64,000 bases of DNA from Salibacterium halotolerans. GTDB lineage: Bacteria; Bacillota; Bacilli; Bacillales; Marinococcaceae. Below, piece after piece: positions 18,405-28,730 of this stretch (position 1 is its first letter; each line of letters opens with the position of its first letter). The DNA lies in NCBI RefSeq assembly GCF_900115625.1, contig NZ_FOXD01000003.1, positions 62,001 through 126,000 of the forward strand, read 5' to 3'. Below the pieces are notes generated by a model, which worked only from the letters and a program-made list of their open reading frames with translations, did no database searches and was not told where the DNA came from. The translations under genes and the position numbers were made by a program.

Positions 18405-19573
18405 TGAACGTACAGAAAAAGGTACCTGCATCCCCTGCTTCGATATATGTCCATATTCCGTTTTGCCGGTATATCTGCTTTTACTGTGATTTTAATAAAT
18501 TTTTTATTGAAAACCAGCCGGTGGATGATTATATTGAACAATTGGACCGGGAAATGAAGCGGGTTCTTCCGGAGACGGCGCCGGTGGATACGGTTTATGT
18601 CGGCGGAGGCACGCCGACGGCCCTGGCAATGGATCAGCTGCGCCGGGTACTCCGGGATGTAAAGAAACGAACGGACTCTTCCCGGCCGCTGCGTGAATTC
18701 TCGGTTGAAGTAAATCCAGGCGAAGCGGACCGGGCGAAATTGGACATGATGAAAGAAGAAGGAGTCACCCGGCTGAGCATTGGTGTCCAGACGTTTAATG
18801 ACAGTCTTCTTCAAAAAATCGGGAGGGGTCACTCGGCGGCAGAGGCGGAAGAAACGGTCCGTCTGGCTAGAGAGTCCGGGTTTGACAATATTTCCATCGA
18901 TTTAATGTTCGGCCTGCCGGAACAGACGATGGCCGACTGGAAAGATACAATCACCCGGGCTGTGCAACTGGATATTGACCATGTCTCTGCTTATTCATTG
19001 AAAATTGAAGAAAAAACGATGTTTTACAACTGGTACCGACAGGGTAAAATAAAGCCGCTTCCGGAAGATACGGAAGCGGATATGTACGAAGAACTGGAAG
19101 AAGCTCTTGCCGGCGCCGGGTTTTACGCCTATGAAATAAGTAATTTTGCAAAGCCGGGCAAAGAAAGTGAACATAACAAAACGTATTGGCGGAACGAGGA
19201 GTATTACGGCTTCGGCGCAGGAGCCCATGGGTACAAAGACGGTGTCCGGTATGCCAACCTCGGTCCGCTTCCCCACTACCTGAAGGCGGTGAAAGCAGGC
19301 AGTCATCCGGTAAAAGATACGCACGAAGTGTCGAGAACAGAGAACATCGAAGAGGAGATGTTTATGGGGCTGCGGATGAAAGAAGGAGTATCGGCTGAGC
19401 GTTTTAACCGTAAGTTCAACTGTTCCTATTATGATATTTACCCTCAGGCGCTGCAGGAATTGACCGCCGAAGGACTGCTGTATGATTCCGGAAGCGGTCT
19501 GCAGTTGACAGAGAAAGGGAAATTACTTGGTAATGAAGTGTTTGCCCGTTTTCTGCTGGATGAAGAAAGCTGA
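18401..19573 (+). CDS. hemW: HemW, radical SAM heme chaperone (formerly HemN-like)
   Basis: 390 residues. Radical SAM cluster [10 protein letters not shown] near residues 22-31 with the CxxxCxxC pattern, then [11 protein letters not shown] near 66-76 and C-terminal HemN_C. The cysteine pattern lacks the extra CxxxCxxCxC of true oxygen-independent coproporphyrinogen oxidase, favouring HemW, which inserts heme into respiratory enzymes. ATG 18401 or 18404 is possible; the first overlaps lepA. Confidence 0.92.
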   Translation: MMNVQKKVPASPASIYVHIPFCRYICFYCDFNKFFIENQPVDDYIEQLDREMKRVLPETAPVDTVYVGGGTPTALAMDQLRRVLRDVKKRTDSSRPLREFSVEVNPGEADRAKLDMMKEEGVTRLSIGVQTFNDSLLQKIGRGHSAAEAEETVRLARESGFDNISIDLMFGLPEQTMADWKDTITRAVQLDIDHVSAYSLKIEEKTMFYNWYRQGKIKPLPEDTEADMYEELEEALAGAGFYAYEISNFAKPGKESEHNKTYWRNEEYYGFGAGAHGYKDGVRYANLGPLPHYLKAVKAGSHPVKDTHEVSRTENIEEEMFMGLRMKEGVSAERFNRKFNCSYYDIYPQALQELTAEGLLYDSGSGLQLTEKGKLLGNEVFARFLLDEES

Positions 19574-19613
19574 AAAAGCGCTTCTTCTCTACATGGAAAA
19601 ACATGCTGTTTTA

Positions 19614-19648
19614 TTGACAAACATCATCCCTTTTGATAACTTTACAAT
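19614..19648 (+). promoter_or_regulatory. promoter of the hrcA heat-shock operon
   Basis: A perfect -35 TTGACA is at 19614-19619. The -10 is uncertain: TAACTT at 17 bases (19637-19642) is weak, while TACAAT (19643-19648) is at 23 bases. The CIRCE operator begins 5 bases further on. Confidence 0.6.
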
Positions 19649-19652
19649 AGAT

Positions 19653-19679
19653 TTAGCACTCGGATATCCGGAGTGCTAA
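19653..19679. promoter_or_regulatory. CIRCE operator (HrcA binding site)
   Basis: TTAGCACTC (19653-19661), nine bases, GAGTGCTAA (19671-19679): an exact match to the CIRCE consensus. HrcA bound here represses hrcA-grpE-dnaK until heat stress titrates the GroE system. Confidence 0.97.
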
Positions 19680-19695
19680 CAGAGGTGATGTTGTC

Positions 19696-20730
19696 ATGCT
19701 GACAGACCGGCAGTTATTCATTTTACAGGCTATTGTAGATGATTATATTCAATCTGCGGAACCTGTCGGATCCCGTAGTCTATCGAAGCAGAGCGGCATG
19801 AGCTACAGCCCGGCGACGCTCCGCAATGAAATGGCGGACCTGGAGGAAATGGGCTTTCTGGAAAAACCGCATTCTTCCTCCGGTCGGATTCCATCGGAGC
19901 GGGGGTATCGTCACTATGTGGATCATCTGCTGCTGCCCCACCAGCTCTCAAACAGGGAAATTCATGACCTGCGGTCGTTGTTTGCCCGGAGAGTGATGGA
20001 AACGGAACAGGTTGTGAAACAGTCGGCGACGATATTGTCTGAATTAACGAGCTATGCTTCCATCGTACTCGGTCCTGAAATTTTCGAGTCGAAAATGAAG
20101 CAGGTGCAGATTATTCCGTTAAATGACCGGACCGCTGTAGCTATTCTCGTCACCGATACGGGACATGTCGAGAATCATACCGTTTCGCTTCCGGAGGCGC
20201 TGAACAGCAGTGATCTTGAAAAAATAGCAAACATCCTGAATGACCGTCTGCGCGGCGTTCCGCTGTACCAGCTGCAGAATAAGATTACAACGGAAGTAGC
20301 CGGGCTGCTGAGGCAGCACATTTCAAGTTATCGTGAGGCGTTGTTATTCACCGAAGAAACTCTTCAGAAAAGCAGTGAAGAAAAGGTCTACTACGGAGGA
20401 AAAGCAAATCTGCTTTCCCAGCCGGAGTTCAGGGACGTTGATAAAGTCCGTATGATTTTTGAACTGCTGGAAGAGGATCACACGATGCATGAACTTCTGA
20501 AGCCGGAACAGGGTGGATTAATGATACGGATTGGTCAGGAAAATGCGAATCAGGCATTTGAAGACTGCAGTATCATTTCCGCTTCTTATTCCTTTAACGG
20601 GAATCCGGTAGGAACCATCAGCATTGTTGGTCCGACAAGAATGGAATATCCACGGGTGATCGGTCTTATCGAGCATTTATCCAGGGATTTGTCGAAAGTA
20701 TTGACAAACCTGTATACGGACCGCTCCTAG
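19696..20730 (+). CDS. hrcA: heat-inducible transcription repressor HrcA
   Basis: 344 residues. N-terminal winged helix (MLTDRQLFILQAIVDDYIQS, then SYSPATLRNEMADLEEMGFL near 36-55), followed by the HrcA GAF-like dimer domain. It binds CIRCE directly upstream of its own gene. First gene of hrcA-grpE-dnaK. Start ATG 19696 after AGAGGTGATG. Confidence 0.96.
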   Translation: MLTDRQLFILQAIVDDYIQSAEPVGSRSLSKQSGMSYSPATLRNEMADLEEMGFLEKPHSSSGRIPSERGYRHYVDHLLLPHQLSNREIHDLRSLFARRVMETEQVVKQSATILSELTSYASIVLGPEIFESKMKQVQIIPLNDRTAVAILVTDTGHVENHTVSLPEALNSSDLEKIANILNDRLRGVPLYQLQNKITTEVAGLLRQHISSYREALLFTEETLQKSSEEKVYYGGKANLLSQPEFRDVDKVRMIFELLEEDHTMHELLKPEQGGLMIRIGQENANQAFEDCSIISASYSFNGNPVGTISIVGPTRMEYPRVIGLIEHLSRDLSKVLTNLYTDRS

Positions 20731-20780
20731 GATCACAGGTCGTTTTTTGGAAATAATTGTGCACAGCGGGAGGTGAACGT

Positions 20781-21368
20781 ATGAAAGAGAATCATACTTC
20801 CACGGAAGAAGAGGCGAAGGAAGAAGAGCAGGCGGCATACGAAGACACCGCCGAGGCGGCTGATGCAGAAGAAGCGTCAGTAGAGCAGGAAGATACCGGT
20901 GAAGAAGAGCCGGTTGAGGAATCAGAGCTGGAAAAAGCACAGAGAGAGGCCGGCGAATGGCAGGAGAAAGCGCTGCGCGTTCAGGCCGATCTGGACAATG
21001 TGCGCCGGAGGGCAAAAGAAGATAAAGAACGGGATGCCAAATACAGGTCCCAGTCTGTTATTGAATCCCTTCTGCCGGTTCTTGACAATTTCGAACGTGC
21101 GCTCGATACTGCAGCGGACCAGGAAGAAGACAGTTCCCTGCTGCAGGGCGTTAACATGGTTTATTCCCAGTTATTCGAAGCGCTGCAGCAGGAAGGTCTG
21201 GAAATGATCCCGACCGAGGGCGAAACTTTTGACCCTCATCAGCACCAGGCGGTCATGCAGGTCGAAGAAGAAGGGTTTGAATCCAATCAGATTGTGGAAG
21301 AACTCCAAAAGGGTTACAAACTGAAAGATAAAGTCATCCGCCCTGCGATGGTAAAAGTGAATGCGTAA
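20781..21368 (+). CDS. grpE: nucleotide exchange factor GrpE
   Basis: 195 residues. A very acidic disordered head (about 1-55), a long coiled coil, and the GrpE signature in the C-terminal beta domain ([16 protein letters not shown] near 153-168, ending [14 protein letters not shown]). It releases ADP from DnaK. ATG 20781 has GGGAGGTG 6 bases upstream; the reading from 20757 is unsupported. The excess of Glu in the head fits a salt-adapted proteome. Confidence 0.96.
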   Translation: MKENHTSTEEEAKEEEQAAYEDTAEAADAEEASVEQEDTGEEEPVEESELEKAQREAGEWQEKALRVQADLDNVRRRAKEDKERDAKYRSQSVIESLLPVLDNFERALDTAADQEEDSSLLQGVNMVYSQLFEALQQEGLEMIPTEGETFDPHQHQAVMQVEEEGFESNQIVEELQKGYKLKDKVIRPAMVKVNA

Positions 21369-21404
21369 AAATTAGAAAAGGTATTATAGGAGGCTGACGA
21401 GACA

Positions 21405-23243
21405 ATGAGCAGAATTATAGGAATCGACCTTGGTACAACCAACTCTTGCGTAGCGGTAATGGAAGGCGGTGAAGCACAGGTTATCCCGAACCCGGAAGGA
21501 AACCGCACGACTCCTTCTGTTGTAGCGTTTAAAGATGGAGAGCGTCAGGTCGGCGAAGTAGCCAAGCGTCAGGCGATTACGAACGAAAACACTATTCAGT
21601 CCATCAAGCGTTACATGGGAACGGACCACACTGTTGAAATCGAGGGAAAAACCTACACGCCGCAGGAAATTTCCGCTATCATTCTTCAGAAACTCAAAGA
21701 TGATGCAGAAAGCTACCTCGGTGAAACAGTAACCAATGCCGTAATCACCGTTCCGGCCTACTTCAACGATTCTCAGCGCCAGGCTACAAAAGACGCCGGT
21801 AAAATTGCCGGTCTTGAAGTAGACCGCATCGTAAACGAACCGACGGCGGCTTCTCTTGCTTATGGCCTGGATAAAGAAGACGATCAGACCATTCTCGTTT
21901 ACGACCTTGGCGGAGGTACGTTTGACGTATCGGTTCTTGAACTCGGCGACGGATTTTTTGAAGTGAAATCAACGTCCGGCGACAACAAACTGGGCGGGGA
22001 CGATTTCGACCAGGTTATCATCGACTACCTCGTTTCTGAATTCAAAAAAGAAAACGGCATCGACCTGTCTCAGGACAACATGGCCGTGCAGCGTTTGAAA
22101 GATGCAGCGGAAAAAGCGAAAAAAGATCTTTCAGGTGTTGCCCAGACGCAAATTTCCCTGCCGTTTATTACTGCAGACCAAAACGGTCCGAAACATATGG
22201 AAATCAGTCTGAGCCGTGCGAAATTCGATGAACTTTCCTCCGATCTTGTGGAAAAAACGATGGGACCTGCCCGTCAGGCGCTAAATGACGCTGACATGAA
22301 AGCGACAGACATCGACAAAGTTATCCTTGTCGGCGGTTCGACCCGTATTCCGGCTGTACAGGAAGCCATCAAGAAATTAACCGGCAAAGATCCGCATAAA
22401 GGCGTCAATCCAGACGAAGTGGTTGCTCTTGGTGCGGCTATTCAGGCAGGCGTTCTCGCCGGTGACGTAAAAGACGTCGTCCTTCTTGACGTAACGCCGC
22501 TTTCCCTCGGTATTGAAACAATGGGCGGTGTGACAACCAAATTGATCGAGCGTAATACCACCATCCCGACCAGCCAGTCGCAGGTATTCTCCACCGCGGC
22601 CGACAACCAGCAGACCGTTGATATCCATGTGCTGCAGGGTGAGCGCGAAATGGCCGCCGATAACAAAACGCTCGGCCGCTTCCAGCTGAGTGATATTCCA
22701 CCGGCTCCACGCGGTGTTCCGCAGATTGAAGTAACGTTTGATATCGACGCCAACGGTATTGTGAACGTACGTGCCAAAGATCTCGGCACAAACAAAGAGC
22801 AGTCCATCACCATCACGTCATCGTCCGGTCTTTCCGAAGAAGAAATTGAACAGATGGTTCAGGACGCCGAAGAGAACGCGGAAGCTGACAAAAAACGCAA
22901 AGAAGAAGTAGAAGTCCGTAACGAAGCGGACCAGCTCGTCTTCACAACAGAAAAGACACTGGAAGATCTCGGTGAGAGTGTAGATCAATCCGAAAAAGAT
23001 AACGCTGAAGAAGCGAAGAACAAAGTGAAAGAAGCGCTTGAAGGTGAAGACATTGAAGCTGTACGGACAGCGAAAGATGAACTTCAGGAAATTGTTCAGC
23101 AGCTTTCCACAAAACTTTATGAGCAGGCAGCCGAGCAGGCGCAGCAGGCTCAGGATGATGGTGAAGCAGGCGGCAATTCAGGCGATGATGTCGTAGATGC
23201 GGATTACGAAGAGGTAGACGATAACGACAAAAACAACAAGTAA
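21405..23243 (+). CDS. dnaK: molecular chaperone DnaK (Hsp70)
   Basis: 612 residues. ATPase domain with [19 protein letters not shown] at 4-22, the adenosine motif [19 protein letters not shown] near 164-182 and [20 protein letters not shown] near 306-325. The substrate domain and an acidic helical lid follow, ending in [16 protein letters not shown]-driven folding with DnaJ and GrpE. GGAGG precedes the ATG. A terminator follows, separating it from dnaJ. Confidence 0.98.
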   Translation: MSRIIGIDLGTTNSCVAVMEGGEAQVIPNPEGNRTTPSVVAFKDGERQVGEVAKRQAITNENTIQSIKRYMGTDHTVEIEGKTYTPQEISAIILQKLKDDAESYLGETVTNAVITVPAYFNDSQRQATKDAGKIAGLEVDRIVNEPTAASLAYGLDKEDDQTILVYDLGGGTFDVSVLELGDGFFEVKSTSGDNKLGGDDFDQVIIDYLVSEFKKENGIDLSQDNMAVQRLKDAAEKAKKDLSGVAQTQISLPFITADQNGPKHMEISLSRAKFDELSSDLVEKTMGPARQALNDADMKATDIDKVILVGGSTRIPAVQEAIKKLTGKDPHKGVNPDEVVALGAAIQAGVLAGDVKDVVLLDVTPLSLGIETMGGVTTKLIERNTTIPTSQSQVFSTAADNQQTVDIHVLQGEREMAADNKTLGRFQLSDIPPAPRGVPQIEVTFDIDANGIVNVRAKDLGTNKEQSITITSSSGLSEEEIEQMVQDAEENAEADKKRKEEVEVRNEADQLVFTTEKTLEDLGESVDQSEKDNAEEAKNKVKEALEGEDIEAVRTAKDELQEIVQQLSTKLYEQAAEQAQQAQDDGEAGGNSGDDVVDADYEEVDDNDKNNK

Positions 23244-23314
23244 TTTCCGCCCTTCTGCGCATCACCCCGGCAGAATGACGAAATAGAAAACAGTCTGGAT
23301 GAGGAGTTGTCCCG

Positions 23315-23364
23315 AAAGAAAGGTTAAGCTGAGCTTTGCTTAGGGTCAGCTCCTTTCTTTTTTT
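23315..23364 (+). terminator. terminator after dnaK
   Basis: AAAGAAAGG (23315-23323) pairs with CCTTTCTTT (23352-23360) and AGCTGA (23327-23332) with TCAGCT (23346-23351), leaving a 3-base bulge, followed by TTTT. It probably ends most dnaK transcripts. Confidence 0.75.
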
Positions 23365-23385
23365 GTGCCTCTCATTGGAGCGCTC

Positions 23386-23415
23386 TTGAAGAGAAGAAGA
23401 CAGGAATGATAAGAT
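23386..23415 (+). promoter_or_regulatory. possible sigma-A promoter of dnaJ
   Basis: TTGAAG (23386-23391), 18 bases, TAAGAT (23410-23415). Moderate match just downstream of the dnaK terminator. No CIRCE element is present here. Confidence 0.4.
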
Positions 23416-23453
23416 AACTCTTATGGATTAGTGAACGGGAGTGAATGAAAACG

Positions 23454-24569
23454 ATGAGTAAACGCGACTATTATGAAGTACTCGGCGTCAGCAGTGATGC
23501 CTCTGACGACGAAATAAAAAAGGCGTACCGGAAACTTGCCCGTCAGTATCACCCCGATGTGAACAGTGAAGAAGGCGCGGAAGAGAAATTTAAGGAAGTC
23601 AAAGAAGCCTATGACGTGCTGAGCGACTCCCAGAAGAAGGCAAACTATGACCGCTTTGGTCATTCCGAGCCCAATCAGGGATTCGGCGGAGGCGGTGCCG
23701 GAGATTTCGGCGGTTTCGGCGATATTTTCGATATGTTCTTCGGGGGCGGCGGCCGCCGGGATCCCAATGCGCCGCGCCAGGGTGCCGACCTGCAGTATAC
23801 AATGACGCTCAGCTTTAAGGAAGCGGCATTCGGAAAAGAAACCGAAATTGAAATTCCCCGTGAAGAAGAATGCGAAACCTGTGATGGCAGCGGTGCGAAA
23901 CCGGGAACAAGTCCGGAAACGTGTACCAAGTGCGGGGGAAGCGGCCAGCTGAATATAGAACAGAACACACCATTTGGCCGTGTTGTGAATAGACGCGCCT
24001 GCGACCGCTGTCAGGGAACCGGTCAGACCATAAAAGACAAATGTACTACCTGTAACGGACGCGGCAGCATAAAACGCAACAAAAAAATCAAAATCACGGT
24101 TCCGGCAGGTGTGGATTACGGCCAGCAGATCCGTGTTGCCGGTGAAGGCGAAGCAGGAGCCAACGGTGGTCCGCCCGGGGATCTATTTGTTGTATTCAAT
24201 GTGCAGTCGCACGAGTTCTTTGACCGCGACGGCGACGATGTGTACTGTGAAATGCCGCTCACGTTCGCCCAGGCAGCTCTCGGTGATGAAATAGAAGTGC
24301 CGACGCTGCGCGGCAAGGTTAAGCTGAAGATTCCTGCAGGAACACAAACCGGAACCAACTTCCGTCTGCGTGGAAAAGGAATCCCGAATGTGCACGGCCG
24401 CGGCCAGGGAGATCAGCACGTGAAAGTGCAGCTCATCACACCGAAAAAACTGGATGAAAAACAAAAAGAGCTGATCCGGGAATTCTCTGAATTAAGTGGA
24501 GACGACCAGGTGGAAGAACAGCACCAGAATTTTTTTGAAAAAGTGAAACGCGCGTTTAAAGGTGACTAA
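23454..24569 (+). CDS. dnaJ: chaperone protein DnaJ
   Basis: 371 residues. J domain 1-70 with the HPD triad (RQYHPDVN near 30-37), Gly/Phe-rich linker (about 75-105), four zinc-binding CxxCxGxG repeats ([32 protein letters not shown]) near 141-207, then the substrate domains. It activates DnaK ATPase. ATG 23454 is chosen because the family begins [11 protein letters not shown] and GGGAG lies about 12 bases before it; ATG 23445 is too close to that site. Confidence 0.97.
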   Translation: MSKRDYYEVLGVSSDASDDEIKKAYRKLARQYHPDVNSEEGAEEKFKEVKEAYDVLSDSQKKANYDRFGHSEPNQGFGGGGAGDFGGFGDIFDMFFGGGGRRDPNAPRQGADLQYTMTLSFKEAAFGKETEIEIPREEECETCDGSGAKPGTSPETCTKCGGSGQLNIEQNTPFGRVVNRRACDRCQGTGQTIKDKCTTCNGRGSIKRNKKIKITVPAGVDYGQQIRVAGEGEAGANGGPPGDLFVVFNVQSHEFFDRDGDDVYCEMPLTFAQAALGDEIEVPTLRGKVKLKIPAGTQTGTNFRLRGKGIPNVHGRGQGDQHVKVQLITPKKLDEKQKELIREFSELSGDDQVEEQHQNFFEKVKRAFKGD

Positions 24570-24609
24570 TAATGATCGGCAGAGTCTGAAAAAAATGGAG
24601 CTGGTGTGA

Positions 24610-25572
24610 GTGAAATGGCTGGAGTTTCGAATTCATACAACACAGGAAGCGGTTGAACCGATTTCCAATATCCTGCATGAAAGCGGAGCAAGCGGGGTTG
24701 TAATTGAGGACTCCAAAGATTTGTACCGTGACTGGGACGGATCCGAAGATGAAATCTACAACCTGAAAGGGTCGGAGTATCCCGAAGAAGGAGTAGTGCT
24801 TAAATCGTACTTTTCAGAAAGCAGCTTCGTCAGAGAAACATTGGAGGAAATTAAACAGTCCATTAACGATCTGCTGCTGCATGACATCGACATCGGACGA
24901 AACGAAGTGACAATTACCGAAGTGGAAGAAGAAGACTGGGCTCACGCCTGGAAGCAGTACTACAAGCCGGTAAAAGTGACAGATACTCTTACCATTACAC
25001 CGTCGTGGGAACCGTATGTTCCTGAAAACAGCAATGAAAAGGTGATAGAACTGGATCCGGGTATGGCTTTTGGAACCGGGACCCATCCAACAACCGTTTT
25101 ATGCCTCAGTGCTCTTGAACACGAAATCAAGGGTGGAGAAAAAGTCATCGATGTCGGCACCGGCTCCGGTGTGCTGGCTGTCGGCGCAGCCAAATTCGGA
25201 GCTGCCGGCGTAACCGCTCTTGACCTGGATCAGACAGCAGTGGAAGCTGCCCGGGAAAACACGGCGGTCAATCAGGTGGAAAACACAGTGACGGTCAAAC
25301 AGAATAATTTATTGGATCACGAAACGCACCAGGCTGACATTATTGTTGCCAATATACTGGCTGATATTATCATTAGACTCACCTCCGATGCCTGGAAATC
25401 TTTGAAGCCGGGAGGTCTGTTCATTACTTCCGGCATTATTTCGGGGAAGAAGAAAGAGGTTATGGACAATCTGGAAAAAGAAAACTTTGAGATACTCCGT
25501 ACGCAGGACCTGGAGGATTGGACGGCTGTGACAGCCGTAAAAAAACAGGAGCGGGAAGTCCGGGGTGGATGA
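24610..25572 (+). CDS. prmA: ribosomal protein L11 methyltransferase PrmA
   Basis: 320 residues. N-terminal L11-recognition domain (EVEEEDWAHAWKQYYKPVKV near 99-118), then a SAM-binding domain (IELDPGMAFGTGTHPTT near 144-160, VIDVGTGSGVLAVGA near 178-192, NILADI near 251). It trimethylates lysines of uL11. GTG 24610 has GGAGC about 10 bases upstream. Conserved after dnaJ. Confidence 0.95.
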   Translation: MKWLEFRIHTTQEAVEPISNILHESGASGVVIEDSKDLYRDWDGSEDEIYNLKGSEYPEEGVVLKSYFSESSFVRETLEEIKQSINDLLLHDIDIGRNEVTITEVEEEDWAHAWKQYYKPVKVTDTLTITPSWEPYVPENSNEKVIELDPGMAFGTGTHPTTVLCLSALEHEIKGGEKVIDVGTGSGVLAVGAAKFGAAGVTALDLDQTAVEAARENTAVNQVENTVTVKQNNLLDHETHQADIIVANILADIIIRLTSDAWKSLKPGGLFITSGIISGKKKEVMDNLEKENFEILRTQDLEDWTAVTAVKKQEREVRGG

Positions 25573-25573
25573 C

Positions 25574-26320
25574 GTGCAGCGATATTTTGTAGAACCTGAA
25601 CAAATGTCTGAAGACGAGGTTGAGATTACCGGGGAAGATGTCAAGCATATAGACAAAGTGATGAGACTCCAGCCCGGCAGCCATATCGAATGCCTGAATA
25701 ACCAGGGGCGCCGAACGCATTGCAAAATCCGGAGCGTAAATAAAGAGTCGATCGAAGCTGACATTATGCAGGATCTCGAAAACAGCCCGGAACTCCCGGT
25801 GTATGCTGCGGTTGCTCAGGCTCTGATTAAAGGGGACAACCTTGATTTAGTTGTGCAGAAGGGAACAGAGCTGGGAGTGGGCTCTTTTCTGCTGTTTGCA
25901 GCAGGTCGATCTGTGGTAAAATGGGATAGCAGTAAAGTGGAAAAGAAAGTCCAGCGGCTCCGTAAAATTGCCAAAGAAGCAGCGGAACAATCCGGAAGAC
26001 TATATATTCCGGATGTTTCGTATTATCCCTCCACCGGGGACATGCTCGAGGCGGCCTCCATGTATAATACGTCCCTTTATCTGGATGAGGAAACAGCAAA
26101 AAACGGGAAACACGAGACACTAGCGGAGATTTTTTCTTCCCGTCCTCCTTCCATTCTGGCCGTAATCGGTCCGGAAGGCGGCATCAGTCCTGAAGAGGCC
26201 CAGACTTTTGATAAAAGCGGCTTCCGCCCTGTGAGCCTGGGACCGCGTATCTTGAGAAGTGAATCTGCTTCTCTTTATTTTCTATCCGCCCTTTCCTACC
26301 ATTATGAAATATTGAGGTGA
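25574..26320 (+). CDS. rsmE: 16S rRNA (uracil1498-N3)-methyltransferase RsmE
   Basis: 248 residues. SPOUT methyltransferase: N-terminal PUA-like domain starting MQRYFVEPEQ, the SAM knot AVIGPEGGISPEEA near 196-209, and SLGPRILRSESASL near 222-235. It methylates U1498 in the decoding region of 16S rRNA. GTG 25574 fits the family start (yqeU in B. subtilis); GTG 25565 inside prmA is the alternative. Confidence 0.94.
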   Translation: MQRYFVEPEQMSEDEVEITGEDVKHIDKVMRLQPGSHIECLNNQGRRTHCKIRSVNKESIEADIMQDLENSPELPVYAAVAQALIKGDNLDLVVQKGTELGVGSFLLFAAGRSVVKWDSSKVEKKVQRLRKIAKEAAEQSGRLYIPDVSYYPSTGDMLEAASMYNTSLYLDEETAKNGKHETLAEIFSSRPPSILAVIGPEGGISPEEAQTFDKSGFRPVSLGPRILRSESASLYFLSALSYHYEILR

Positions 26321-26326
26321 ACATAT

Positions 26327-27661
26327 ATGCCTTCTGTAGCCTTTCATACCCTTGGCTGTAAAGTGAATCATTACGAAACAGAAGCGATCTGGCAGCTGTT
26401 CAAAAATGCTGGATATGAAAAAGAAGAATTTGAAAAGAGTGCAGACGTTTATGTAATAAATACTTGTACCGTGACCAACACCGGCGACAAAAAAAGCCGT
26501 CAGGTTATCCGCCGTGCGGTACGCAAAAATCCGGAAGCCGTTGTTTGTGTAACGGGTTGTTACGCCCAGACATCGCCTGCTGAGATTATGGACATACCAG
26601 GTGTTGATGTTGTGGTCGGCACCCAGGACCGCTCTAAAATGATCGGCTATATTGAACAGTTTAAAAAAGAACGCCAGCCGATTAACGGAGTAGGAAACAT
26701 TATGAAAACACGGGTTTATGAAGAACTCGACGTTCCCGAATTCACGGACCGTACAAGAGCGTCCCTGAAAATACAGGAAGGCTGCAATAACTTCTGTACG
26801 TTCTGCATTATTCCCTGGGCCCGCGGTCTTCTGCGCTCCAGAAAGCCCGAAGATGTCCTGCACCAGGCGCATCAGCTTATAGAAGCCGGCTACAAAGAAA
26901 TTGTACTGACCGGTATTCATACCGCCGGGTACGGTGAAGACATGAAAGACTATAATTTTGCCGCCCTTTTGAAAGAGCTTGAAAAAGTGGAAGGTCTGAA
27001 ACGGCTGCGTATTTCCTCCATAGAAGCCAGTCAGATCACGGATGAAGTCATTGATGTCATTGACCGGTCACGAAAAATCGTGAATCATCTCCATGTTCCG
27101 CTGCAGTCCGGTTCCAATACGGTGCTCAAGCGGATGAGAAGAAAGTATACGACCCAGTATTATGCCGAGCAGCTCGAAAAACTGAAACAGGCACTTCCGG
27201 GTCTTGCTGTCACCACTGACGTCATTGTCGGATTTCCCGGCGAAACAGAAGAAGAATTCCGGGAAACGTATCAATTTATCAGAGACAATAAATTCTCAGA
27301 ACTGCACGTCTTTCCATTTTCCAAAAGATCTGGTACACCGGCTTCCAAAATGGACGGCCAGGTGGACAGCGAGGTCAAACAGCATAGAGTACAGCAGCTG
27401 ATTGAGCTGTCGAACCAGCTTGCCAAAGAATATGCCGGTGATTATGAGGACAGAGAGCTTGATGTTATACCGGAAGAAAGGGATGACGAAACGGGGCTTC
27501 TTACCGGCTACACATCCAACTACCTCCGTGTTAAATTTGAAGGGTCTGAAGAATTAATAGGTTCCATCGTCAAAGTGAAAATCACAAAAGCAGGATATCC
27601 CTACAATATGGGCGAATATATCAGGGAAGCCCGCGAAGAAGAAGACAGAGTGCTTGCATAG
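26327..27661 (+). CDS. mtaB: tRNA t6A37 methylthiotransferase MtaB
   Basis: 444 residues. N-terminal UPF0004 domain with cluster cysteines (TLGCKVN, NTCTVTN, VTGCYAQ), radical SAM motif EGCNNFCTFC near 147-156, C-terminal TRAM domain. It adds a methylthio group to N6-threonylcarbamoyladenosine at tRNA position 37 (yqeV in B. subtilis). GAGGTGA precedes the ATG. Confidence 0.95.
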   Translation: MPSVAFHTLGCKVNHYETEAIWQLFKNAGYEKEEFEKSADVYVINTCTVTNTGDKKSRQVIRRAVRKNPEAVVCVTGCYAQTSPAEIMDIPGVDVVVGTQDRSKMIGYIEQFKKERQPINGVGNIMKTRVYEELDVPEFTDRTRASLKIQEGCNNFCTFCIIPWARGLLRSRKPEDVLHQAHQLIEAGYKEIVLTGIHTAGYGEDMKDYNFAALLKELEKVEGLKRLRISSIEASQITDEVIDVIDRSRKIVNHLHVPLQSGSNTVLKRMRRKYTTQYYAEQLEKLKQALPGLAVTTDVIVGFPGETEEEFRETYQFIRDNKFSELHVFPFSKRSGTPASKMDGQVDSEVKQHRVQQLIELSNQLAKEYAGDYEDRELDVIPEERDDETGLLTGYTSNYLRVKFEGSEELIGSIVKVKITKAGYPYNMGEYIREAREEEDRVLA

Positions 27662-27682
27662 CCCGAAGAAAGGATGAAGGAT

Positions 27683-28351
27683 ATGAGTTCACTTGCTTCC
27701 ACTATCGACCACACGCTTTTAAAGCCTGAATCCACTGTCAGACAGATCGAAACGCTGTGCCGGGAGGCAGCAGAGTATGAGTTCGCATCGGTCTGCATCC
27801 ATCCGTCCATGGTGCCTTCTGCCGTGGAAATCTTGAAAGATACCCCGGTAAAAGTATGTACGGTTATTGGTTTTCCGCACGGGGCAACACTTTCTTCTGT
27901 TAAAGCCTTTGAAACAAAAGAGGCGGTAAGACTCGGGGCTGCCGAAGTTGATATGGTAATCAACACAGGGATGCTTAAAAGCGGAAGGGAAGACGAAGTG
28001 CGCGGCGATATTGAATCCGTCGTGCAGGCTGCTTCAGATCAGGTGCTTGTGAAAGTGATTATTGAGACAGTTCTTCTAACCGATGAAGAGAAAGAAAAGG
28101 CGTGCCGTGCAGCCGTTCAGGCCGGAGCGGATTTTGTCAAAACATCGACCGGATTTGCAGGCGGCGGTGCCACTCTTGAAGATGTGAAACTGATGAAGCG
28201 GGTTGTCGGCAATCAAGCGAAAGTAAAAGCAAGCGGCGGTGTCAAAGATCAGCAGACCGCTCTTGCCATGATAGAAGCCGGCGCTGAAAGGATCGGCACC
28301 AGTTCCGGTGCTGCGATTGTTTCCGGTGAAAGCGGCACGTCATCCTACTAA
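27683..28351 (+). CDS. deoC: deoxyribose-phosphate aldolase
   Basis: 222 residues. Class I aldolase cleaving 2-deoxyribose 5-phosphate to glyceraldehyde 3-phosphate and acetaldehyde. IDHTLLKP near 8-15, VKVIIET near 123-129, and the Schiff-base lysine in FVKTSTGF near 152-159 are present. ATG 27683 has AAAGGA 8 bases upstream. In B. subtilis deoC lies in a nucleoside operon; here it ends the dnaJ-mtaB cluster. Confidence 0.95.
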   Translation: MSSLASTIDHTLLKPESTVRQIETLCREAAEYEFASVCIHPSMVPSAVEILKDTPVKVCTVIGFPHGATLSSVKAFETKEAVRLGAAEVDMVINTGMLKSGREDEVRGDIESVVQAASDQVLVKVIIETVLLTDEEKEKACRAAVQAGADFVKTSTGFAGGGATLEDVKLMKRVVGNQAKVKASGGVKDQQTALAMIEAGAERIGTSSGAAIVSGESGTSSY

Positions 28352-28378
28352 ACGGGGATGCCTGTATTATAGAAAGTA

Positions 28379-28407
28379 TTGATTTTTCGAATATCATGTT
28401 ATATAAT
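28379..28407 (+). promoter_or_regulatory. sigma-A promoter of rpsU-yqeY
   Basis: TTGATT (28379-28384), 17 bases, TATAAT (28402-28407). The predicted transcript has a leader of about 110 bases before rpsU, longer than usual. Confidence 0.8.
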
Positions 28408-28527
28408 TTGTGAAAATAGTTGTTTTTTCCATGATGGAAACGGCTGAGTGTCCGCGTGACGGATGGTCGTCGTAATAATCCTGATGGATGAATCAGCTGT
28501 ACTGGTTGTTTGGAGGGAGGGATTCAG

Positions 28528-28701
28528 ATGGCTGAGACCCGTGTTCGTAAGAACGAGAATATTGATGCTGCTCTTCGCCGTTTCAAGAAAGATCTTTCGA
28601 AAGAAGGAACAATGGCGGAAGTTCGTAAGCGCAAGTTCCATGAAAAGCCGAGCGAAAAGCGCAAAAGAAAATCAGAGGCAGCTAGAAAACGTAAATCCTA
28701 A
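28528..28701 (+). CDS. rpsU: 30S ribosomal protein bS21
   Basis: 57 residues beginning [20 protein letters not shown] and ending in a lysine/arginine-rich tail. It sits near the anti-Shine-Dalgarno end of 16S rRNA and helps initiation. The ribosome site GGAGGGAGGG is unusually rich. Paired with yqeY as in B. subtilis. Confidence 0.97.
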   Translation: MAETRVRKNENIDAALRRFKKDLSKEGTMAEVRKRKFHEKPSEKRKRKSEAARKRKS

Positions 28702-28730
28702 TTGAAAGAAGGTGCTTCACGCTGCAACTC

